Counted from the stretch's first letter, positions 19,369 to 30,396 are shown. The stretch is 64,000 nucleotides of DNA from Rosenbergiella nectarea (GCF_900111105.1 NZ_FOGC01000008.1:62001-126000), one strand, 5' to 3'. Program-made: numbers and translations. Notes: generated by a model not told the origin, from the letters alone.

Positions 19369-19528
19369 GGATTAATCACGAAGCAAGGATGCTGGTTTAT
19401 CACTTATCATTCAAAAAAATTTAATCAAAATATCCAGATTAATGGATAATTCCTGACAATTAAGGTAAAAGGCTGAGATATACTCACTATCGAAATAATT
19501 TCTGCAATTTGAGAAGGATGGCTATCCA

Positions 19529-21505
19529 TTGCGCGTGCATCGCTCACTGACAATTAAACAAATGGCAACAGTTTCCTCTGTTGTTATTGTGGTTGTCTGT
19601 ATTTTTACCCTTATTCAGCTCTTTCATTTTGTTGGGCAGCGTCGTATTGAATACGCACAACAAATGGAAAATATTGCACATACCATTCGTCAACCTTTGT
19701 CGGATGCAGTCTTGCGTGGAAATATTGAAGATGCTCAGCGTTTATTAAACTCCCTCAAACCAGCGGGTGTCTTGGGTAAGGCCGACATTACACTGCCAGA
19801 TGGCTTTCAGGCGCTACAAGTCGATTTTACGGATTATGATACTGTTCCAGAAGTGATTGCGCGTCTCTTTAATCTACCGGTGATCATCTCGCTGCCACTC
19901 TATTCCCCAGAACATGCTGGGATGCCTAAGCCTCTGGCGTCCTTAGTACTTGAAGCTGACTCGACCCGCGTTTATCAGTTTATCCGATCAACGATCGGCA
20001 CAATGGTGGTGACCTATCTATTGTTGGCGTTAGTGCTTTCTATATCGATAAGTTGGTTTATCAACCGTCTGGTCGTCTACCCGTTACGTCATGTTGCGCG
20101 TTCTTTACAAAGCCTGCCCTATTGCGGGACTGACGTGGAAGTCCCCCTGCCAGAAGGGCACCGTGGCGATGAAATCGGTGTGCTAGTACGCGGCATTAAT
20201 CATCGGCAGCGGATGAGCGGTACTATCTATCAGCAGCTTGAGCAGGTGACAACGCACGACGCGCTGACTAAGCTGCCGACTCAGGCGCTATTGTTAGGCA
20301 TAATGGAACAACATATGGCTTCCCAATCCAGCCATGTGGCGTTAATGGTCGTTAAAGTTGCCCCATTAGATAGTCTTCTCGGTTCTGAAAACCAACGTGA
20401 AGTAAAACGACTCTTCGCAAAAAAAATTAGCCAACTCGTCAACGACGATATATTGGTTGGCCAATTAGCGGATAACCAGTTCATTCTCTTTTTCAAATAT
20501 GCCCCAGCACCGTTAGCCTTGATGGGTTATGCAGAGGCTTACATTGACGCGCTGATTGAACCCTTTCATGTGGAAAATCTCTATTTACAGGCACAAGCGC
20601 ATATCGGTATTGCCTATACGACTCCCGAGCAGATGAGTGCGGCATCATTACTGGAGTCTGGGGTGGCGGCGATGCAGAGTGCGGAAGCGAAAGGCGCTAA
20701 TCAAGCACTCTTTTTTGATCAAGAAATGACCGAGAAGTCACATCGACGCTTAGTACAGATTAAAGAGATATTGAAAGGAATTCAGCAGAAGCAATACGCG
20801 CTGTTCCTTCAACCACAAATTGATATGCAAACTGGGAAAATCAGTGGTGCCGAAGCCTTATTGCGCGTTTGTCGCGACGATGGCCGTTATTCACTCCCAG
20901 AAAACTTTATTACAACGGCTGAAGAGATTGGGGTCATGCCGGAAATCGGACGCTGGGTCTTTCAAGAAGCCTGCCGTATGCTAGCCAGCTGGCAAGCGAA
21001 GGGGATAAACCTTCCCTTAAGTGTCAATCTTTCTGCGGCGCAGCTGCGCGATAGCTCCACGGTGGAATTTCTAAAGCAGCTCCTTACTGAATACCGTATC
21101 CAACCGGGAACCTTAGTTCTTGAGCTGACGGAGACGGCACAAATTACCAATACCGCTTGGGTGATGAAGGTATTGCGCCCGATTGAGCAAGCGGGGGTAT
21201 CGATGGTACTCGACGATTTTGGGATGGGTTACTCAAATCTCCATTATCTACATCAATTCCGTTCATTGCCGGTTCGTCGGATCAAACTTGACCGAAGCTT
21301 TGTTTCTGAACTTCCCGTTGACGATAAAATGGTACGGGTGATTGTGGCAATATCAGAGATCATTCATGTGGATGTGGTTGCAGAGGGTGTTGAAACGGAG
21401 GTGCAACGCGATTGGTTGCTGGATCGCGGCATTCGTATCGCCCAAGGGTACCTCTATTCCCCCGCACTCCCTGAAGCAGAGTTTACTGAACGTTGGCTAT
21501 CGTGA
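19529..21505 (+). CDS. pdeK: Membrane c-di-GMP phosphodiesterase (YhjK/PdeK, HmsP type)
   Basis: Predicted inner-membrane enzyme of 658 residues that hydrolyses cyclic di-GMP. Order: membrane helix near 11-35, periplasmic segment with NLPVIISLPLYSPEHAG, second helix near 155-175, HAMP linker to about 230, degenerate GGDEF domain to about 390 and EAL domain to the end. The EAL motif is intact (E442-A443-L444 in GAEALLR), as are NLSAAQL, ELTE, DDFGMGYSN and AEGVET. At the GGDEF site the sequence is LADNQF, so diguanylate cyclase activity is very unlikely. The start is a TTG giving MRVHRSLTIKQMA, which aligns with the E. coli YhjK start; GAGAAGGA lies 10 bases upstream. The E. coli gene also neighbours yhjJ. 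Confidence 0.9.
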   Translation: MRVHRSLTIKQMATVSSVVIVVVCIFTLIQLFHFVGQRRIEYAQQMENIAHTIRQPLSDAVLRGNIEDAQRLLNSLKPAGVLGKADITLPDGFQALQVDFTDYDTVPEVIARLFNLPVIISLPLYSPEHAGMPKPLASLVLEADSTRVYQFIRSTIGTMVVTYLLLALVLSISISWFINRLVVYPLRHVARSLQSLPYCGTDVEVPLPEGHRGDEIGVLVRGINHRQRMSGTIYQQLEQVTTHDALTKLPTQALLLGIMEQHMASQSSHVALMVVKVAPLDSLLGSENQREVKRLFAKKISQLVNDDILVGQLADNQFILFFKYAPAPLALMGYAEAYIDALIEPFHVENLYLQAQAHIGIAYTTPEQMSAASLLESGVAAMQSAEAKGANQALFFDQEMTEKSHRRLVQIKEILKGIQQKQYALFLQPQIDMQTGKISGAEALLRVCRDDGRYSLPENFITTAEEIGVMPEIGRWVFQEACRMLASWQAKGINLPLSVNLSAAQLRDSSTVEFLKQLLTEYRIQPGTLVLELTETAQITNTAWVMKVLRPIEQAGVSMVLDDFGMGYSNLHYLHQFRSLPVRRIKLDRSFVSELPVDDKMVRVIVAISEIIHVDVVAEGVETEVQRDWLLDRGIRIAQGYLYSPALPEAEFTERWLS

Positions 21506-21720
21506 AGAGTCGTGCAATGGAATAGTCGTTTTTTTACCCGCTTATGCAGTTTTTTCGTTAAAAGATGTTTATTGCACTGTGTGAGGCTTGCCCTCGTGGC
21601 TGAGATTGGGATAATGGCGAAAGACACACACTATTCTTTATTTGCCAGTGAATATTTGGCGTTTTCTGTGGTCTTAAGATTTAACTATTCCTAATTTCAC
21701 TACTACTCTCAGAGGTCTTC

Positions 21721-23193
21721 ATGCCGGGCATTAAATCACTGCTTTGGGTTGGTGGAGTGCTTTTATCAGCATTCAGCCTAACGGTCAAAGCAGAACCTTT
21801 ACATCCTGATCCGGCTTGGCAACAAGGTCAGTTGAGTAATGGTTTTGGTTGGCAAGTGCTAACTACCCCCCAGCGCCCTTCAGATCGCATTGAGTTAAGG
21901 CTTGTCGTTAATACAGGTTCGTTAAGTGAAGGGCCTGCACAACAAGGCTTTAGCCACCTTATTGCTCGTCTAGCGATGGTGCACAATCTTGCGCTAACCC
22001 CTGAGCAGCAACGGACGCTATGGCATGCCGATATGTCGAAGTCCGGGGCTTTACCGCCCGTCATTACGTCATACGATTATACGCAATATAACCTAAGTCT
22101 ACCCATCAATCGGCCGGAGCTTGTCAAGTCGGCACTCGAGTGGCTGGCGGCAACGGCGGGTGATATGCAAATCACGCCAACGACGGTTGCGACCGCTTTG
22201 AAAGCCACGGACCCTACGGCAACCTGGCCCGATAACACGCAGGACCCATTGTGGCGTTATCGCTTGCAGAATTCGGCACTGTTGGGTCATGATCCCAGCG
22301 AGCAACCTAGTGCAATCACCAATCCACAACCCCTGGCCCAATACTACCATCAGTGGTATACCCCAGATGCGATGACGTTATATGTTGTCGGTAACGTGGA
22401 GAACCGTGCAATCATTGAGCAAATTACCAAAACCTTTAATGCGTTAAAGGGTAAACGTAAGTTACCGACGCCTGTGCCAATGCTGTCGCCGCTCCCGACC
22501 CAACCAATAAGCGTGGTGGATAATTTCTTACATACCCCGCGCTTAGTGATGAATTGGGATGCGATGTGGTTACCGATCCAGGACTCGCAAAGTCTTGAGC
22601 ATTACTGGCTCTCTGATTTAACACGAGAAGCCTTGTATTGGCATCTGCAAGCAGGATCCGAGCTGAAACAAGTCGCTCTGGAACCGGTCGATTTACAATG
22701 CCAGGTGCTGTTTTCTCGCGCCCAATGCGGTTTGAAAATTGATGCGGAAGGCGAGGGGTTAACAAAACAATTGGCCTCAGTGGGCAACGAGATCGTTCGA
22801 TTACGGGATCAAGGATTGACGCAAAGCGAATTCGACCAATTGCTTACCAAAAAAACGACTGAACTCAGTGGCCTATTCGCCACCTATGCGCGTACCCCAA
22901 CAGATATGTTAATGATGCAGCGGTTACGTTCTCAGAAAAATGGGATGGTCGATATTGCGCCTGAGCAATATCAGACGCTACGCCAAGAGTTTTTAGCGAA
23001 CCTGACGCTTGAAGCGGTAAACCATGAATTACGTCAGCAGCTCTCTCAACCAGCAAGCTTTGTATTGCTGCATCCAGAGACGACTCAAGGGCCTAGCGTT
23101 GAGCAGTTACAAGCGCAATATAATGATTTGATTACCGAGGGTGAAGAGGGCGCGAGCGATACCACCAATGCACCCTCGTCAGAGAGCCATTAA
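21721..23193 (+). CDS. yhjJ: YhjJ, M16 peptidase-like periplasmic protein without the zinc motif
   Basis: Secreted protein of 490 residues (E. coli YhjJ 498). The signal peptide is residues 1-24, with cleavage after VKA. Two M16-type (pitrilysin/processing peptidase) modules follow: [20 protein letters not shown] at the start, [20 protein letters not shown] in the middle and [15 protein letters not shown] near the end. The catalytic HxxEH of active members is replaced around residue 78 by HLIAR in GFSHLIARL, so it is probably not a peptidase; the E. coli protein is altered at the same place. Its last codon overlaps the convergent ppiC stop. Function unknown. Confidence 0.92.
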   Translation: MPGIKSLLWVGGVLLSAFSLTVKAEPLHPDPAWQQGQLSNGFGWQVLTTPQRPSDRIELRLVVNTGSLSEGPAQQGFSHLIARLAMVHNLALTPEQQRTLWHADMSKSGALPPVITSYDYTQYNLSLPINRPELVKSALEWLAATAGDMQITPTTVATALKATDPTATWPDNTQDPLWRYRLQNSALLGHDPSEQPSAITNPQPLAQYYHQWYTPDAMTLYVVGNVENRAIIEQITKTFNALKGKRKLPTPVPMLSPLPTQPISVVDNFLHTPRLVMNWDAMWLPIQDSQSLEHYWLSDLTREALYWHLQAGSELKQVALEPVDLQCQVLFSRAQCGLKIDAEGEGLTKQLASVGNEIVRLRDQGLTQSEFDQLLTKKTTELSGLFATYARTPTDMLMMQRLRSQKNGMVDIAPEQYQTLRQEFLANLTLEAVNHELRQQLSQPASFVLLHPETTQGPSVEQLQAQYNDLITEGEEGASDTTNAPSSESH

Positions 23194-23471
23194 TTACGCC
23201 ATAACACCTTGATAATATGATAGCCAAAGGCAGTTTTTACCGGTCCGTAAGGCGTTAACAGCGGACAGCTAAAGACTGCTTTATCGAAGGCTGGGACCAT
23301 CTGCCCTCGCCGGAACTCACCAAGAACGCCACCCTGTTTACCTGAAGGGCAGGTCGAATGTTTTTTTGCCAACGTTTGAAAATGAGCGCCTTGTTCCAAG
23401 TCCGCTAATAATTTTTCGGCTTTAGCCTTCTGTTTTACCAAGATGTGCAAGGCCGCCGCAGTTTTCGCCAT
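23190..23471 (-). CDS. ppiC: Peptidyl-prolyl cis-trans isomerase C (parvulin)
   Basis: Single-domain parvulin of 93 residues, the same length as E. coli PpiC, which speeds proline isomerisation during folding; cytoplasmic. Diagnostic segments are [43 protein letters not shown] and [12 protein letters not shown]. An upstream in-frame extension of 20 residues is rejected because [11 protein letters not shown] is the known start. In E. coli the gene lies next to ilvC and close to rep; here ilvYC is missing and yhjJ abuts it, marking a rearrangement junction. Confidence 0.96.
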   Translation of the reverse strand: MAKTAAALHILVKQKAKAEKLLADLEQGAHFQTLAKKHSTCPSGKQGGVLGEFRRGQMVPAFDKAVFSCPLLTPYGPVKTAFGYHIIKVLWRN

Positions 23472-23552
23472 AACATGTTTTCCTAAGCGTCGTGAGTGTA
23501 TACTTGCTGCCTTATATACCACTTTCTTCACAGTTCACTGAGCGATTTTTTT

Positions 23553-25574
23553 ATGCGTCTTAATCCCAGCCAGCAGCACGCGGTAGAAGCCGTCACCGGC
23601 CCCTGTTTAGTTTTAGCAGGCGCAGGCTCCGGTAAAACGCGGGTGATCACTAATAAAATCGCTTGGTTAATCAGACAGAGTGGTTACCAAGCTCGGCATA
23701 TCGCCGCGGTCACCTTTACCAATAAAGCCGCGCGTGAGATGAAAGAGCGTGTTGCGCAGACGCTAGGTCGTAAAGAGGCGCGAGGGCTACAAATCTCTAC
23801 CTTTCATACCTTGGGATTAGAGATCATTAAACGCGAAGTGAGTGCGTTAGGCATGAAGGCCAACTTCTCGCTATTCGATGATCAAGACCAGCTGGCCTTA
23901 TTAAAAGAGCTGACCCAGCCGTGGTTACAGGAAGACAAAGACCTGTTACAGCAACTCACGTCGACCATTTCAAACTGGAAAAACGACCTGATTGGTCCAG
24001 AGCAGGCGACTGCCATGGCTCGATCCGAGCGCGATCAGATCTTCGCGAAATGCTATCAGCTGTATGAGCAACATTTACGTGCCTGTAATGTGCTGGATTT
24101 TGACGATCTGATTCTTAAACCGACGCTTCTGTTGCGGGATAATGCTGAAGTCCGTGAGCGCTGGCAACAGCGTATACGCTACTTGTTAGTCGATGAATAT
24201 CAGGATACGAACACCAGCCAATATCAACTCGTAAAATTATTAGTGGGTGCGCGAGCGCGCTTCACCGTGGTCGGCGATGATGACCAATCTATTTATTCCT
24301 GGCGGGGGGCGAGACCCCAAAATTTGGTCCTACTCAAAGAAGACTTTCCGCAATTGGAAGTGATCAAACTTGAGCAGAATTATCGTTCCTCGCAGCGCAT
24401 TCTGCGTGCCGCGAATATTCTTATCGCCAACAACCCCCATGTGTTCGAGAAGAAGCTCTTTTCCCAACTGGGGGAAGGGGGAAGTTTAAAAGTGATCCAC
24501 ACGAATAATGAGGATCACGAAGCCGAGCGTGTCGCCGGAGAATTAATCGCGCACCATTTTATTAATAAGACGGCTTATCGGGACTATGCGATCTTATATC
24601 GCGGCAACCATCAGTCGCGTGTTTTCGAAAAGCTGTTAATGCAAAACCGTATTCCTTATCGAATATCGGGGGGAAACTCTTTTTTCTCACGGCCTGAAAT
24701 CAAAGATATCCTATCTTATTTACGGCTGATGACTAACGTCGATGATGACAGCGCATTCTTACGTATCGTGAACACACCACGGCGTGAGATTGGGTCAGCA
24801 ACGCTACAGAAACTGGGAGAATGGGCGAATTTACGAAATAAGAGCCTATTCCGTGCCAGTTTTGATCTCGGTTTGGCCGAGACCCTGTCAGGACGAGGAC
24901 TGAAAAGCTTACAAGATTTCACTGAGTGGTTTGCGTCTCTGATTACATTAAGCGAGCGCGAACCGATTGATGCGGTCCGAGATTTAATCCGTGGCATAGA
25001 CTACGAGAGTTGGTTATACGAGAGCTCAGCCAGTACCAAAGCGGCTGAAATGCGGATGAAGAACGTAAATACCTTATTTCAGTGGATGACTGAAATGCTT
25101 TCAGGTTCTGAATTAGACGAGCCGATGACCTTGACCCAGGTCGTTACGCGTTTCACGCTACGGGATATGATGGAGCGAGGAGAAAGCGATGAAGAGCTTG
25201 ATCAAGTTCAGTTAATGACATTACATGCCTCGAAAGGACTGGAATTTCCTTACGTCTATTTAGTGGGGATGGAAGAGGGCTTACTCCCTCACCAAAGTAG
25301 TATCGATGAGAATAATATCGAGGAAGAGCGCCGGTTAGCTTATGTAGGGATAACCCGCGCTCAGAAAGAACTCACCTTTACCCTGTGTCGCGAACGTCGG
25401 CAGTATGGTGAGATCAACCGCCCTGAGCCAAGCCGCTTTTTATTGGAGCTGCCACAAGACGACTTGCAGTACGAAGACCAAAAAAAAGCGATGAGCAGCG
25501 AGCAGCGAATGGCGAATAGTCAGAGCCGTGTCGCAGGGCTCAGAGATATGCTAAATCGTGCTAAGTCACCTTAG
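23553..25574 (+). CDS. rep: ATP-dependent DNA helicase Rep
   Basis: Superfamily 1A 3'-5' helicase that clears protein roadblocks ahead of the replication fork with DnaB. It has 673 residues, exactly the E. coli length. Walker A is AGAGSGKTR with K28. Other motifs are [14 protein letters not shown] (Ia), [10 protein letters not shown] (II), [14 protein letters not shown] (III), [12 protein letters not shown] (IV), [20 protein letters not shown] (V) and [12 protein letters not shown] (VI). The ATG at 23553 gives [16 protein letters not shown] as in E. coli; there is no good Shine-Dalgarno sequence before it. The stop overlaps that of the convergent gppA. Confidence 0.98.
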   Translation: MRLNPSQQHAVEAVTGPCLVLAGAGSGKTRVITNKIAWLIRQSGYQARHIAAVTFTNKAAREMKERVAQTLGRKEARGLQISTFHTLGLEIIKREVSALGMKANFSLFDDQDQLALLKELTQPWLQEDKDLLQQLTSTISNWKNDLIGPEQATAMARSERDQIFAKCYQLYEQHLRACNVLDFDDLILKPTLLLRDNAEVRERWQQRIRYLLVDEYQDTNTSQYQLVKLLVGARARFTVVGDDDQSIYSWRGARPQNLVLLKEDFPQLEVIKLEQNYRSSQRILRAANILIANNPHVFEKKLFSQLGEGGSLKVIHTNNEDHEAERVAGELIAHHFINKTAYRDYAILYRGNHQSRVFEKLLMQNRIPYRISGGNSFFSRPEIKDILSYLRLMTNVDDDSAFLRIVNTPRREIGSATLQKLGEWANLRNKSLFRASFDLGLAETLSGRGLKSLQDFTEWFASLITLSEREPIDAVRDLIRGIDYESWLYESSASTKAAEMRMKNVNTLFQWMTEMLSGSELDEPMTLTQVVTRFTLRDMMERGESDEELDQVQLMTLHASKGLEFPYVYLVGMEEGLLPHQSSIDENNIEEERRLAYVGITRAQKELTFTLCRERRQYGEINRPEPSRFLLELPQDDLQYEDQKKAMSSEQRMANSQSRVAGLRDMLNRAKSP

Positions 25575-27058
25575 TAAGTAAGCGTAAATCCCCAGTGAAC
25601 ATAACTCTGCAGATGTTCTTCTTGCTGAAGTAACTCTAAGCGATAAGGGTGGTGAATTGCCCACTGCTGACCAATTTGTAACGCTAAATGGTTCCCTTTT
25701 GCCGATAGGTGAAAGGAAGGCAGTTCACTCGCTGTACGCGTACTACAGAGGATCACGGCTAAACGGAAAAGTCGACAGAGCTGTTCGGCCTGTTGCAAGG
25801 GCAAGGCACTCTGTTGGCTTAAGCTCGGGAGATCGATATTCCCTTTCTGATTCATCACGATCGACGCCACTAGCTGCTTTTGAGCGGGAGTAAATCCAGG
25901 CAACTCAAGCTGCCTAATAAGATAAGCGCTATTTTCCGGGCCATGACGATAATTAATGGCCAATCCTAGCTCGTGTAAGGCAGCAGCACTAAACAGTAGC
26001 TGTTGGCAGTACTCACTCAACCCCCAACTGCCGCTGACATGTTGAACTAGCACGGAACAGGTCGCTTTGACGCGCTCGGCTTGCTCAAGGTCCACAGAAA
26101 AACGCTGTTGAGTCGTTTCTAGCGTCCTTTTACGAATATCCTTATCCACCGGAAGGTTGATCATGCCGTAGATAAGACCTTCGCGCAATGCCCCACCGGC
26201 TAGGCTCATGCGTGTGATGGAAAGTTCGTGGAAGATCGCTAAAAGAATCGATAATCCGCTAGGAAAAACCAGTGCGCGTTCAAGGGTCAATCCCTCGATT
26301 TCTAACTCTTCGAGTTTCCCACATTGAATCGCACGCTGTTTAAGTTGTTCAAGTTTTGCAAGCGTGATCTGCTCATCCATTCCTTGAGCAACCATAATCT
26401 CTTGCAAAGCTTGTACCGTGCCCGAAGCCCCCACACAGATCTGCCAACCTTTAGCCAGTAAGGTCTGTTTCACTTTGCTAATTTCAGCGCGGGCAGCGGC
26501 TTGCGCGCGGTCAAAATTTTCACGGGTAAGATAACGGTCGGTAAAATAACGCTCTAACCACGTTACACAGCCCATGGATAGGCTGAAGAGGGCGGTGGCC
26601 TCGGTACCGATGCCGGTCACTAACTCTGTGCTTCCGCCCCCAATATCTACCACTAAACGCTGATCAGACCCGCTGGTGGTTTGTGCCACCCCTTGATAAA
26701 TCAACTTCGCCTCTTCTTCGCCCGAAATCACTTCAATAGGAAGTCCTAACACGTCGTGAGCACGGGAAAGAAAGGTATCGGCATTGGTGGCAATACGCAG
26801 TGTCGCGGTTGCTACAGCCCGAATTTGCGAGAAGGGGATGTGCTCCAGCTGCTCGGCGAAGAGTGCTAGGCAGTTGAGGCCTCGCTGCATTGCCTCTTCA
26901 GAGAGCTGATTGTCCGCATTTAACCCTGCGGCCAAACGTACCTTACGTTTTATTCTGGCCACTGTCTGCAGTGACCCTGAAATCTCGCGCACCACCAACA
27001 GGTGGAAACTGTTTGAACCCAAATCAATGGCAGCATGGAGTGATGATGCGCTTCGCAT
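25571..27058 (-). CDS. gppA: Guanosine-5'-triphosphate,3'-diphosphate pyrophosphatase / exopolyphosphatase GppA
   Basis: Ppx/GppA-family phosphatase that converts pppGpp to ppGpp and can act on polyphosphate; cytoplasmic. It has 495 residues (E. coli 494). The ASKHA-type motifs are visible: [15 protein letters not shown] near the N-terminus, [26 protein letters not shown] and [14 protein letters not shown], followed by an HD-like C-terminal half. The start [14 protein letters not shown] is chosen by alignment, 4 bases after the rhlB stop, with its ribosome site (AGGTT) inside rhlB. rhlB-gppA form an operon, as in E. coli. Confidence 0.97.
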   Translation of the reverse strand: MRSASSLHAAIDLGSNSFHLLVVREISGSLQTVARIKRKVRLAAGLNADNQLSEEAMQRGLNCLALFAEQLEHIPFSQIRAVATATLRIATNADTFLSRAHDVLGLPIEVISGEEEAKLIYQGVAQTTSGSDQRLVVDIGGGSTELVTGIGTEATALFSLSMGCVTWLERYFTDRYLTRENFDRAQAAARAEISKVKQTLLAKGWQICVGASGTVQALQEIMVAQGMDEQITLAKLEQLKQRAIQCGKLEELEIEGLTLERALVFPSGLSILLAIFHELSITRMSLAGGALREGLIYGMINLPVDKDIRKRTLETTQQRFSVDLEQAERVKATCSVLVQHVSGSWGLSEYCQQLLFSAAALHELGLAINYRHGPENSAYLIRQLELPGFTPAQKQLVASIVMNQKGNIDLPSLSQQSALPLQQAEQLCRLFRLAVILCSTRTASELPSFHLSAKGNHLALQIGQQWAIHHPYRLELLQQEEHLQSYVHWGFTLTY

Positions 27059-27062
27059 GGTA

Positions 27063-28358
27063 TTAACCTGTACGTTTGTTACGATTGTTGTTACGTGGTT
27101 GATTACCACGGCGATTATTATTATTTCCACGGCGCTGGTTGTTTTGTGAACGAGGACGTGAGAAACGTTTTGGTGCCGGTAAGTCAGTCAACAATGCGTC
27201 GCTATTATACTTACTTACAGGAATGCTGTGACCAATATACTCCTCGATACCTGGAAGGTTTAGCGAGTATTCTTCACACGCTAAGCTGATAGAGTGTCCG
27301 CTCGCCCCGGCACGGCCAGTACGGCCGATACGGTGCACGTAGTCTTCACGGTCATCAGGTAAGTCATAGTTGAATACGTGGGTGACTTCTGGGATATGTA
27401 GCCCCCGCGCGGCAACGTCTGTGGCAACCAGAATATCGATATTACCTTGGGTAAAGTCTTCTAAAATACGCAGACGTTTTTTCTGTGGGACATCACCGGT
27501 CAGTAAGCCAACACGATGTCCATCGGCGACCAAATGGCCCCAAATGTCTTCACAACGGTATTTAGTGTTAGCAAATATTACCGCACGGTCAGGCCACTCT
27601 TCCTCTATCAGGGTCTGTAACAGACGCATTTTTTCTTCGTTAGAGGGGTAGAACAGCTCTTCTTGAATACGATGTCCGGTTTTTTGTTCCGGCTCGACTT
27701 CGACATATTCGGCATTATTCATATGTTCAAAGGCCAGTTCACGCACACGGTATGACAAGGTCGCAGAGAACAACATGCTTAAGCGTTCGGTCGCTGGCGG
27801 CATTTTACGGATCAGCCAACGAATATCTTTAATAAAGCCGAGGTCAAACATACGGTCAGCTTCATCAAGGACTAACACTTGTAAAGCACCGAGGTCGACG
27901 TGGTTTTGCTTGACGTAATCGATGATGCGGCCTGTGGTCCCGATCAGGACATCAACGCCTTGGGCAAGAACTTTTAATTGTTTGTCGTAGCCATCGCCAC
28001 CATAAGCGAGACCGATTTTTAAACCTGTTTCCTGCGCTAATGGCTCTGCATCGGCGTGAATTTGTACCGCTAATTCACGCGTAGGGGCCATGATCAAGGC
28101 GCGAGGTTGGTTGACTTGACGCCCTTCGGCAGCAGGTCGAGATAAGAGATAATGAAACGTTGACGTGAGGAACGCCATCGTTTTTCCGGTACCGGTTTGC
28201 GCCTGACCTGCGATGTCATGCCCAGCAAGAGCATAAGGCAATGTTAACGCCTGGATAGGTGTACATTGCGTAAAGCCTTTGGTATCAAGGGCTTTAATCA
28301 CCGTAGGGTGCAGGGCGAAGTCGGAAAACTTCTTTTCTGTTAAGTGTGTTTTGCTCAT
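27063..28358 (-). CDS. rhlB: DEAD-box RNA helicase RhlB
   Basis: ATP-dependent RNA helicase of the RNA degradosome; binds RNase E and unwinds structured mRNA. It has 431 residues (E. coli 421). Motifs are the Q motif [20 protein letters not shown], Walker A AQTGTGKT (K59), LDEADRMFD (II), FSATL (III) and [10 protein letters not shown] (VI). The last 35 residues are an Arg/Asn-rich low-complexity tail, which is the RNA-binding part and accounts for the added length. It is divergent from trxA with a 116-base gap. Confidence 0.98.
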   Translation of the reverse strand: MSKTHLTEKKFSDFALHPTVIKALDTKGFTQCTPIQALTLPYALAGHDIAGQAQTGTGKTMAFLTSTFHYLLSRPAAEGRQVNQPRALIMAPTRELAVQIHADAEPLAQETGLKIGLAYGGDGYDKQLKVLAQGVDVLIGTTGRIIDYVKQNHVDLGALQVLVLDEADRMFDLGFIKDIRWLIRKMPPATERLSMLFSATLSYRVRELAFEHMNNAEYVEVEPEQKTGHRIQEELFYPSNEEKMRLLQTLIEEEWPDRAVIFANTKYRCEDIWGHLVADGHRVGLLTGDVPQKKRLRILEDFTQGNIDILVATDVAARGLHIPEVTHVFNYDLPDDREDYVHRIGRTGRAGASGHSISLACEEYSLNLPGIEEYIGHSIPVSKYNSDALLTDLPAPKRFSRPRSQNNQRRGNNNNRRGNQPRNNNRNKRTG

Positions 28359-28474
28359 AGTGTGGTAGAATATCAGCTTATTGGCGCTTTACGAAAGCGT
28401 ATAAATTGAAATAAAGTTAACTATATTGATTTTATAGAAGCCGAATCACCAGGCATAAATTTGTGGAGCCAACT

Positions 28475-28807
28475 ATGAGCAGCGAAAAAATCGTTCACCT
28501 AACCGACAGTAGCTTTGATACTGATGTACTTAAAGCTGAAGGCATTACCCTGGTCGATTTCTGGGCAGAGTGGTGTGGCCCTTGTAAAATGATTGCCCCG
28601 ATTCTTGATGAAATCGCGGACGAATACGAAGGTAAACTGACTATCGCCAAACTGAACATTGACGATAACCCAGAAACAGCACCGAAATACGGTATCCGTG
28701 GCATCCCAACTTTACTGCTCTTTAAAGCGGGTGAAGTGGTTGCAACCAAAGTTGGCGCACTGTCTAAGGGCCAATTAAAAGAGTTTTTAAACGCTAACCT
28801 CGGTTAA
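28475..28807 (+). CDS. trxA: Thioredoxin 1
   Basis: Cytoplasmic thiol-disulfide reductant serving ribonucleotide reductase, PAPS reductase and methionine sulfoxide reductases. It has 110 residues. The active site is WCGPC with C34 and C37, followed by [14 protein letters not shown] and the cis-proline loop [10 protein letters not shown]. The ATG at 28475 has GTGGAG 6 bases upstream; an in-frame GTG four codons earlier overlaps that site and is rejected. The trxA-to-rho order matches E. coli. Confidence 0.98.
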   Translation: MSSEKIVHLTDSSFDTDVLKAEGITLVDFWAEWCGPCKMIAPILDEIADEYEGKLTIAKLNIDDNPETAPKYGIRGIPTLLLFKAGEVVATKVGALSKGQLKEFLNANLG

Positions 28808-29136
28808 TACTCTTCGAGATGCCAGTGATGGTTTATTTTTGCGCTATCACTGGACGTCTCTTGAGTGGCATGCTAAGTTATTAACACTGCATTACAATCT
28901 TACCTGTAGTCAGAATCTAGATTTCTAATCGAACTTGTTGTCCATTATCGCAGAATTAACAGGTTTGGTAACATCAGTGGAATCTCCACTTTAATTAATA
29001 AATTACGCAGCCTCATTTCTTCCTATTAAAGACTAGGGCTGAAACCTAAACGATATTACCTAAAACAGGCGTGGGACGTTTCCGACCACTCATGACTAAC
29101 ATTTCAAGAAGTACCCCAAGTCAAGAACCCATCACT
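28808..29136 (+). promoter_or_regulatory. trxA-rho intergenic region and rho leader
   Basis: This 329-base region holds a long hairpin right after trxA (CCAGTGAT 28822-28829 with ATCACTGG 28846-28853, outer GAGA/TCTC), without a T-run after it, and a small hairpin AGTGGA-ATC-TCCACT at 28976-28990 followed by an AT-rich tail. In E. coli the rho leader carries the short gene rhoL and Rho-dependent attenuation sites; I find no rhoL-like peptide here. A 21-codon frame starts at 28819 but lies within the hairpin and has no good ribosome site. Confidence 0.5.
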
Positions 29137-30396
29137 ATGAATCTTACCGAATTAAAAAATACACCAGTGTCTGAATTAATTTCACTGGGTGAAAATATGG
29201 GGTTAGAAAACCTCGCGCGCATGCGCAAACAAGATATTATTTTCGCAATATTGAAACAGCATGCGAAAAGTGGCGAAGACATCTTCGGTGATGGTGTGCT
29301 GGAGATACTGCAGGATGGATTTGGTTTCCTCCGCTCTGCAGACAGTTCCTACCTCGCCGGTCCCGATGATATCTACGTTTCTCCAAGCCAAATTCGACGC
29401 TTTAACTTAAGAACAGGTGACTCCGTTGCCGGTAAAATCCGTCCACCGAAAGAAGGTGAGCGCTATTTTGCCCTGCTGAAAGTCAATGAAGTTAACTTCG
29501 ATAAACCTGAGAACGCCCGTAATAAAATCTTATTTGAAAACCTGACGCCTCTTCATGCAAACAATCGCTTACGCATGGAGCGGGGAAATGGCTCAACTGA
29601 AGATCTTACTGCACGTGTATTAGATTTAGCCTCGCCAATTGGGCGTGGTCAGCGTGGCCTGATCGTTGCACCGCCTAAAGCGGGTAAAACGATGCTGTTG
29701 CAAAACATCGCACAAAGCATTGCTTACAATCACCCTGACTGTGTCTTAATGGTCCTGTTGATTGACGAGCGTCCTGAAGAAGTGACTGAAATGCAACGTT
29801 TGGTTAAAGGTGAAGTGATTGCTTCTACCTTTGATGAGCCAGCTTCTCGTCACGTTCAGGTCGCTGAAATGGTGATTGAAAAAGCTAAACGCTTAGTCGA
29901 GCATAAAAAAGACGTCATCATCCTGCTCGATTCCATTACTCGTTTGGCGCGTGCGTACAACACCGTTGTCCCTGCCTCCGGTAAAGTCCTGACAGGGGGT
30001 GTCGATGCCAACGCATTACACCGTCCTAAGCGTTTCTTTGGTGCTGCGCGTAACGTTGAAGAAGGCGGCAGCTTGACCATTATTGCTACCGCCCTGGTCG
30101 ATACTGGCTCGAAAATGGATGAAGTTATCTACGAAGAGTTTAAAGGTACCGGCAACATGGAATTACATCTTTCGCGTAAAATCGCCGAGAAGCGTGTATT
30201 CCCTGCGATCGATTACAACCGCTCCGGTACACGTAAAGAGGAACTGCTTACCTCTTCTGAAGAACTTCAAAAAATGTGGATCTTGCGTAAAATTATCCAC
30301 CCAATGGGTGAAATTGATGCGATGGAATTCCTCATCAATAAGTTGGCGATGACCAAAACCAACGACGAATTCTTTGATATGATGAAACGTTCCTAA
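29137..30396 (+). CDS. rho: Transcription termination factor Rho
   Basis: Hexameric RNA-dependent ATPase and translocase that ends transcription of untranslated RNA. It has 419 residues, exactly as in E. coli. The N-terminal RNA-binding domain starts [20 protein letters not shown]; the primary-site fold has DGFGFLRS and [19 protein letters not shown]. Walker A is APPKAGKTM near residue 180, then [13 protein letters not shown], the Q-loop [14 protein letters not shown] and the R-loop. An in-frame ATG 45 bases upstream is possible, but the MNLTEL start matches the family. No strong ribosome site precedes it, which fits an autoregulated gene. Confidence 0.99.
   Translation: MNLTELKNTPVSELISLGENMGLENLARMRKQDIIFAILKQHAKSGEDIFGDGVLEILQDGFGFLRSADSSYLAGPDDIYVSPSQIRRFNLRTGDSVAGKIRPPKEGERYFALLKVNEVNFDKPENARNKILFENLTPLHANNRLRMERGNGSTEDLTARVLDLASPIGRGQRGLIVAPPKAGKTMLLQNIAQSIAYNHPDCVLMVLLIDERPEEVTEMQRLVKGEVIASTFDEPASRHVQVAEMVIEKAKRLVEHKKDVIILLDSITRLARAYNTVVPASGKVLTGGVDANALHRPKRFFGAARNVEEGGSLTIIATALVDTGSKMDEVIYEEFKGTGNMELHLSRKIAEKRVFPAIDYNRSGTRKEELLTSSEELQKMWILRKIIHPMGEIDAMEFLINKLAMTKTNDEFFDMMKRS

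Noticed and set aside
21512-21694. 60-codon frame between the phosphodiesterase gene and yhjJ
   Set aside because: No ribosome site, Cys/Phe-rich low-quality sequence and no family likeness; the 215-base gap otherwise shows nothing clear.
28819-28884. 21-codon frame just after trxA as a possible rhoL
   Set aside because: No likeness to E. coli RhoL, weak ribosome site and located inside a strong hairpin.
29071-29136. In-frame N-terminal extension of Rho
   Set aside because: The start at 29137 gives the exact family length of 419 residues; the extension has no conserved residues or ribosome site.
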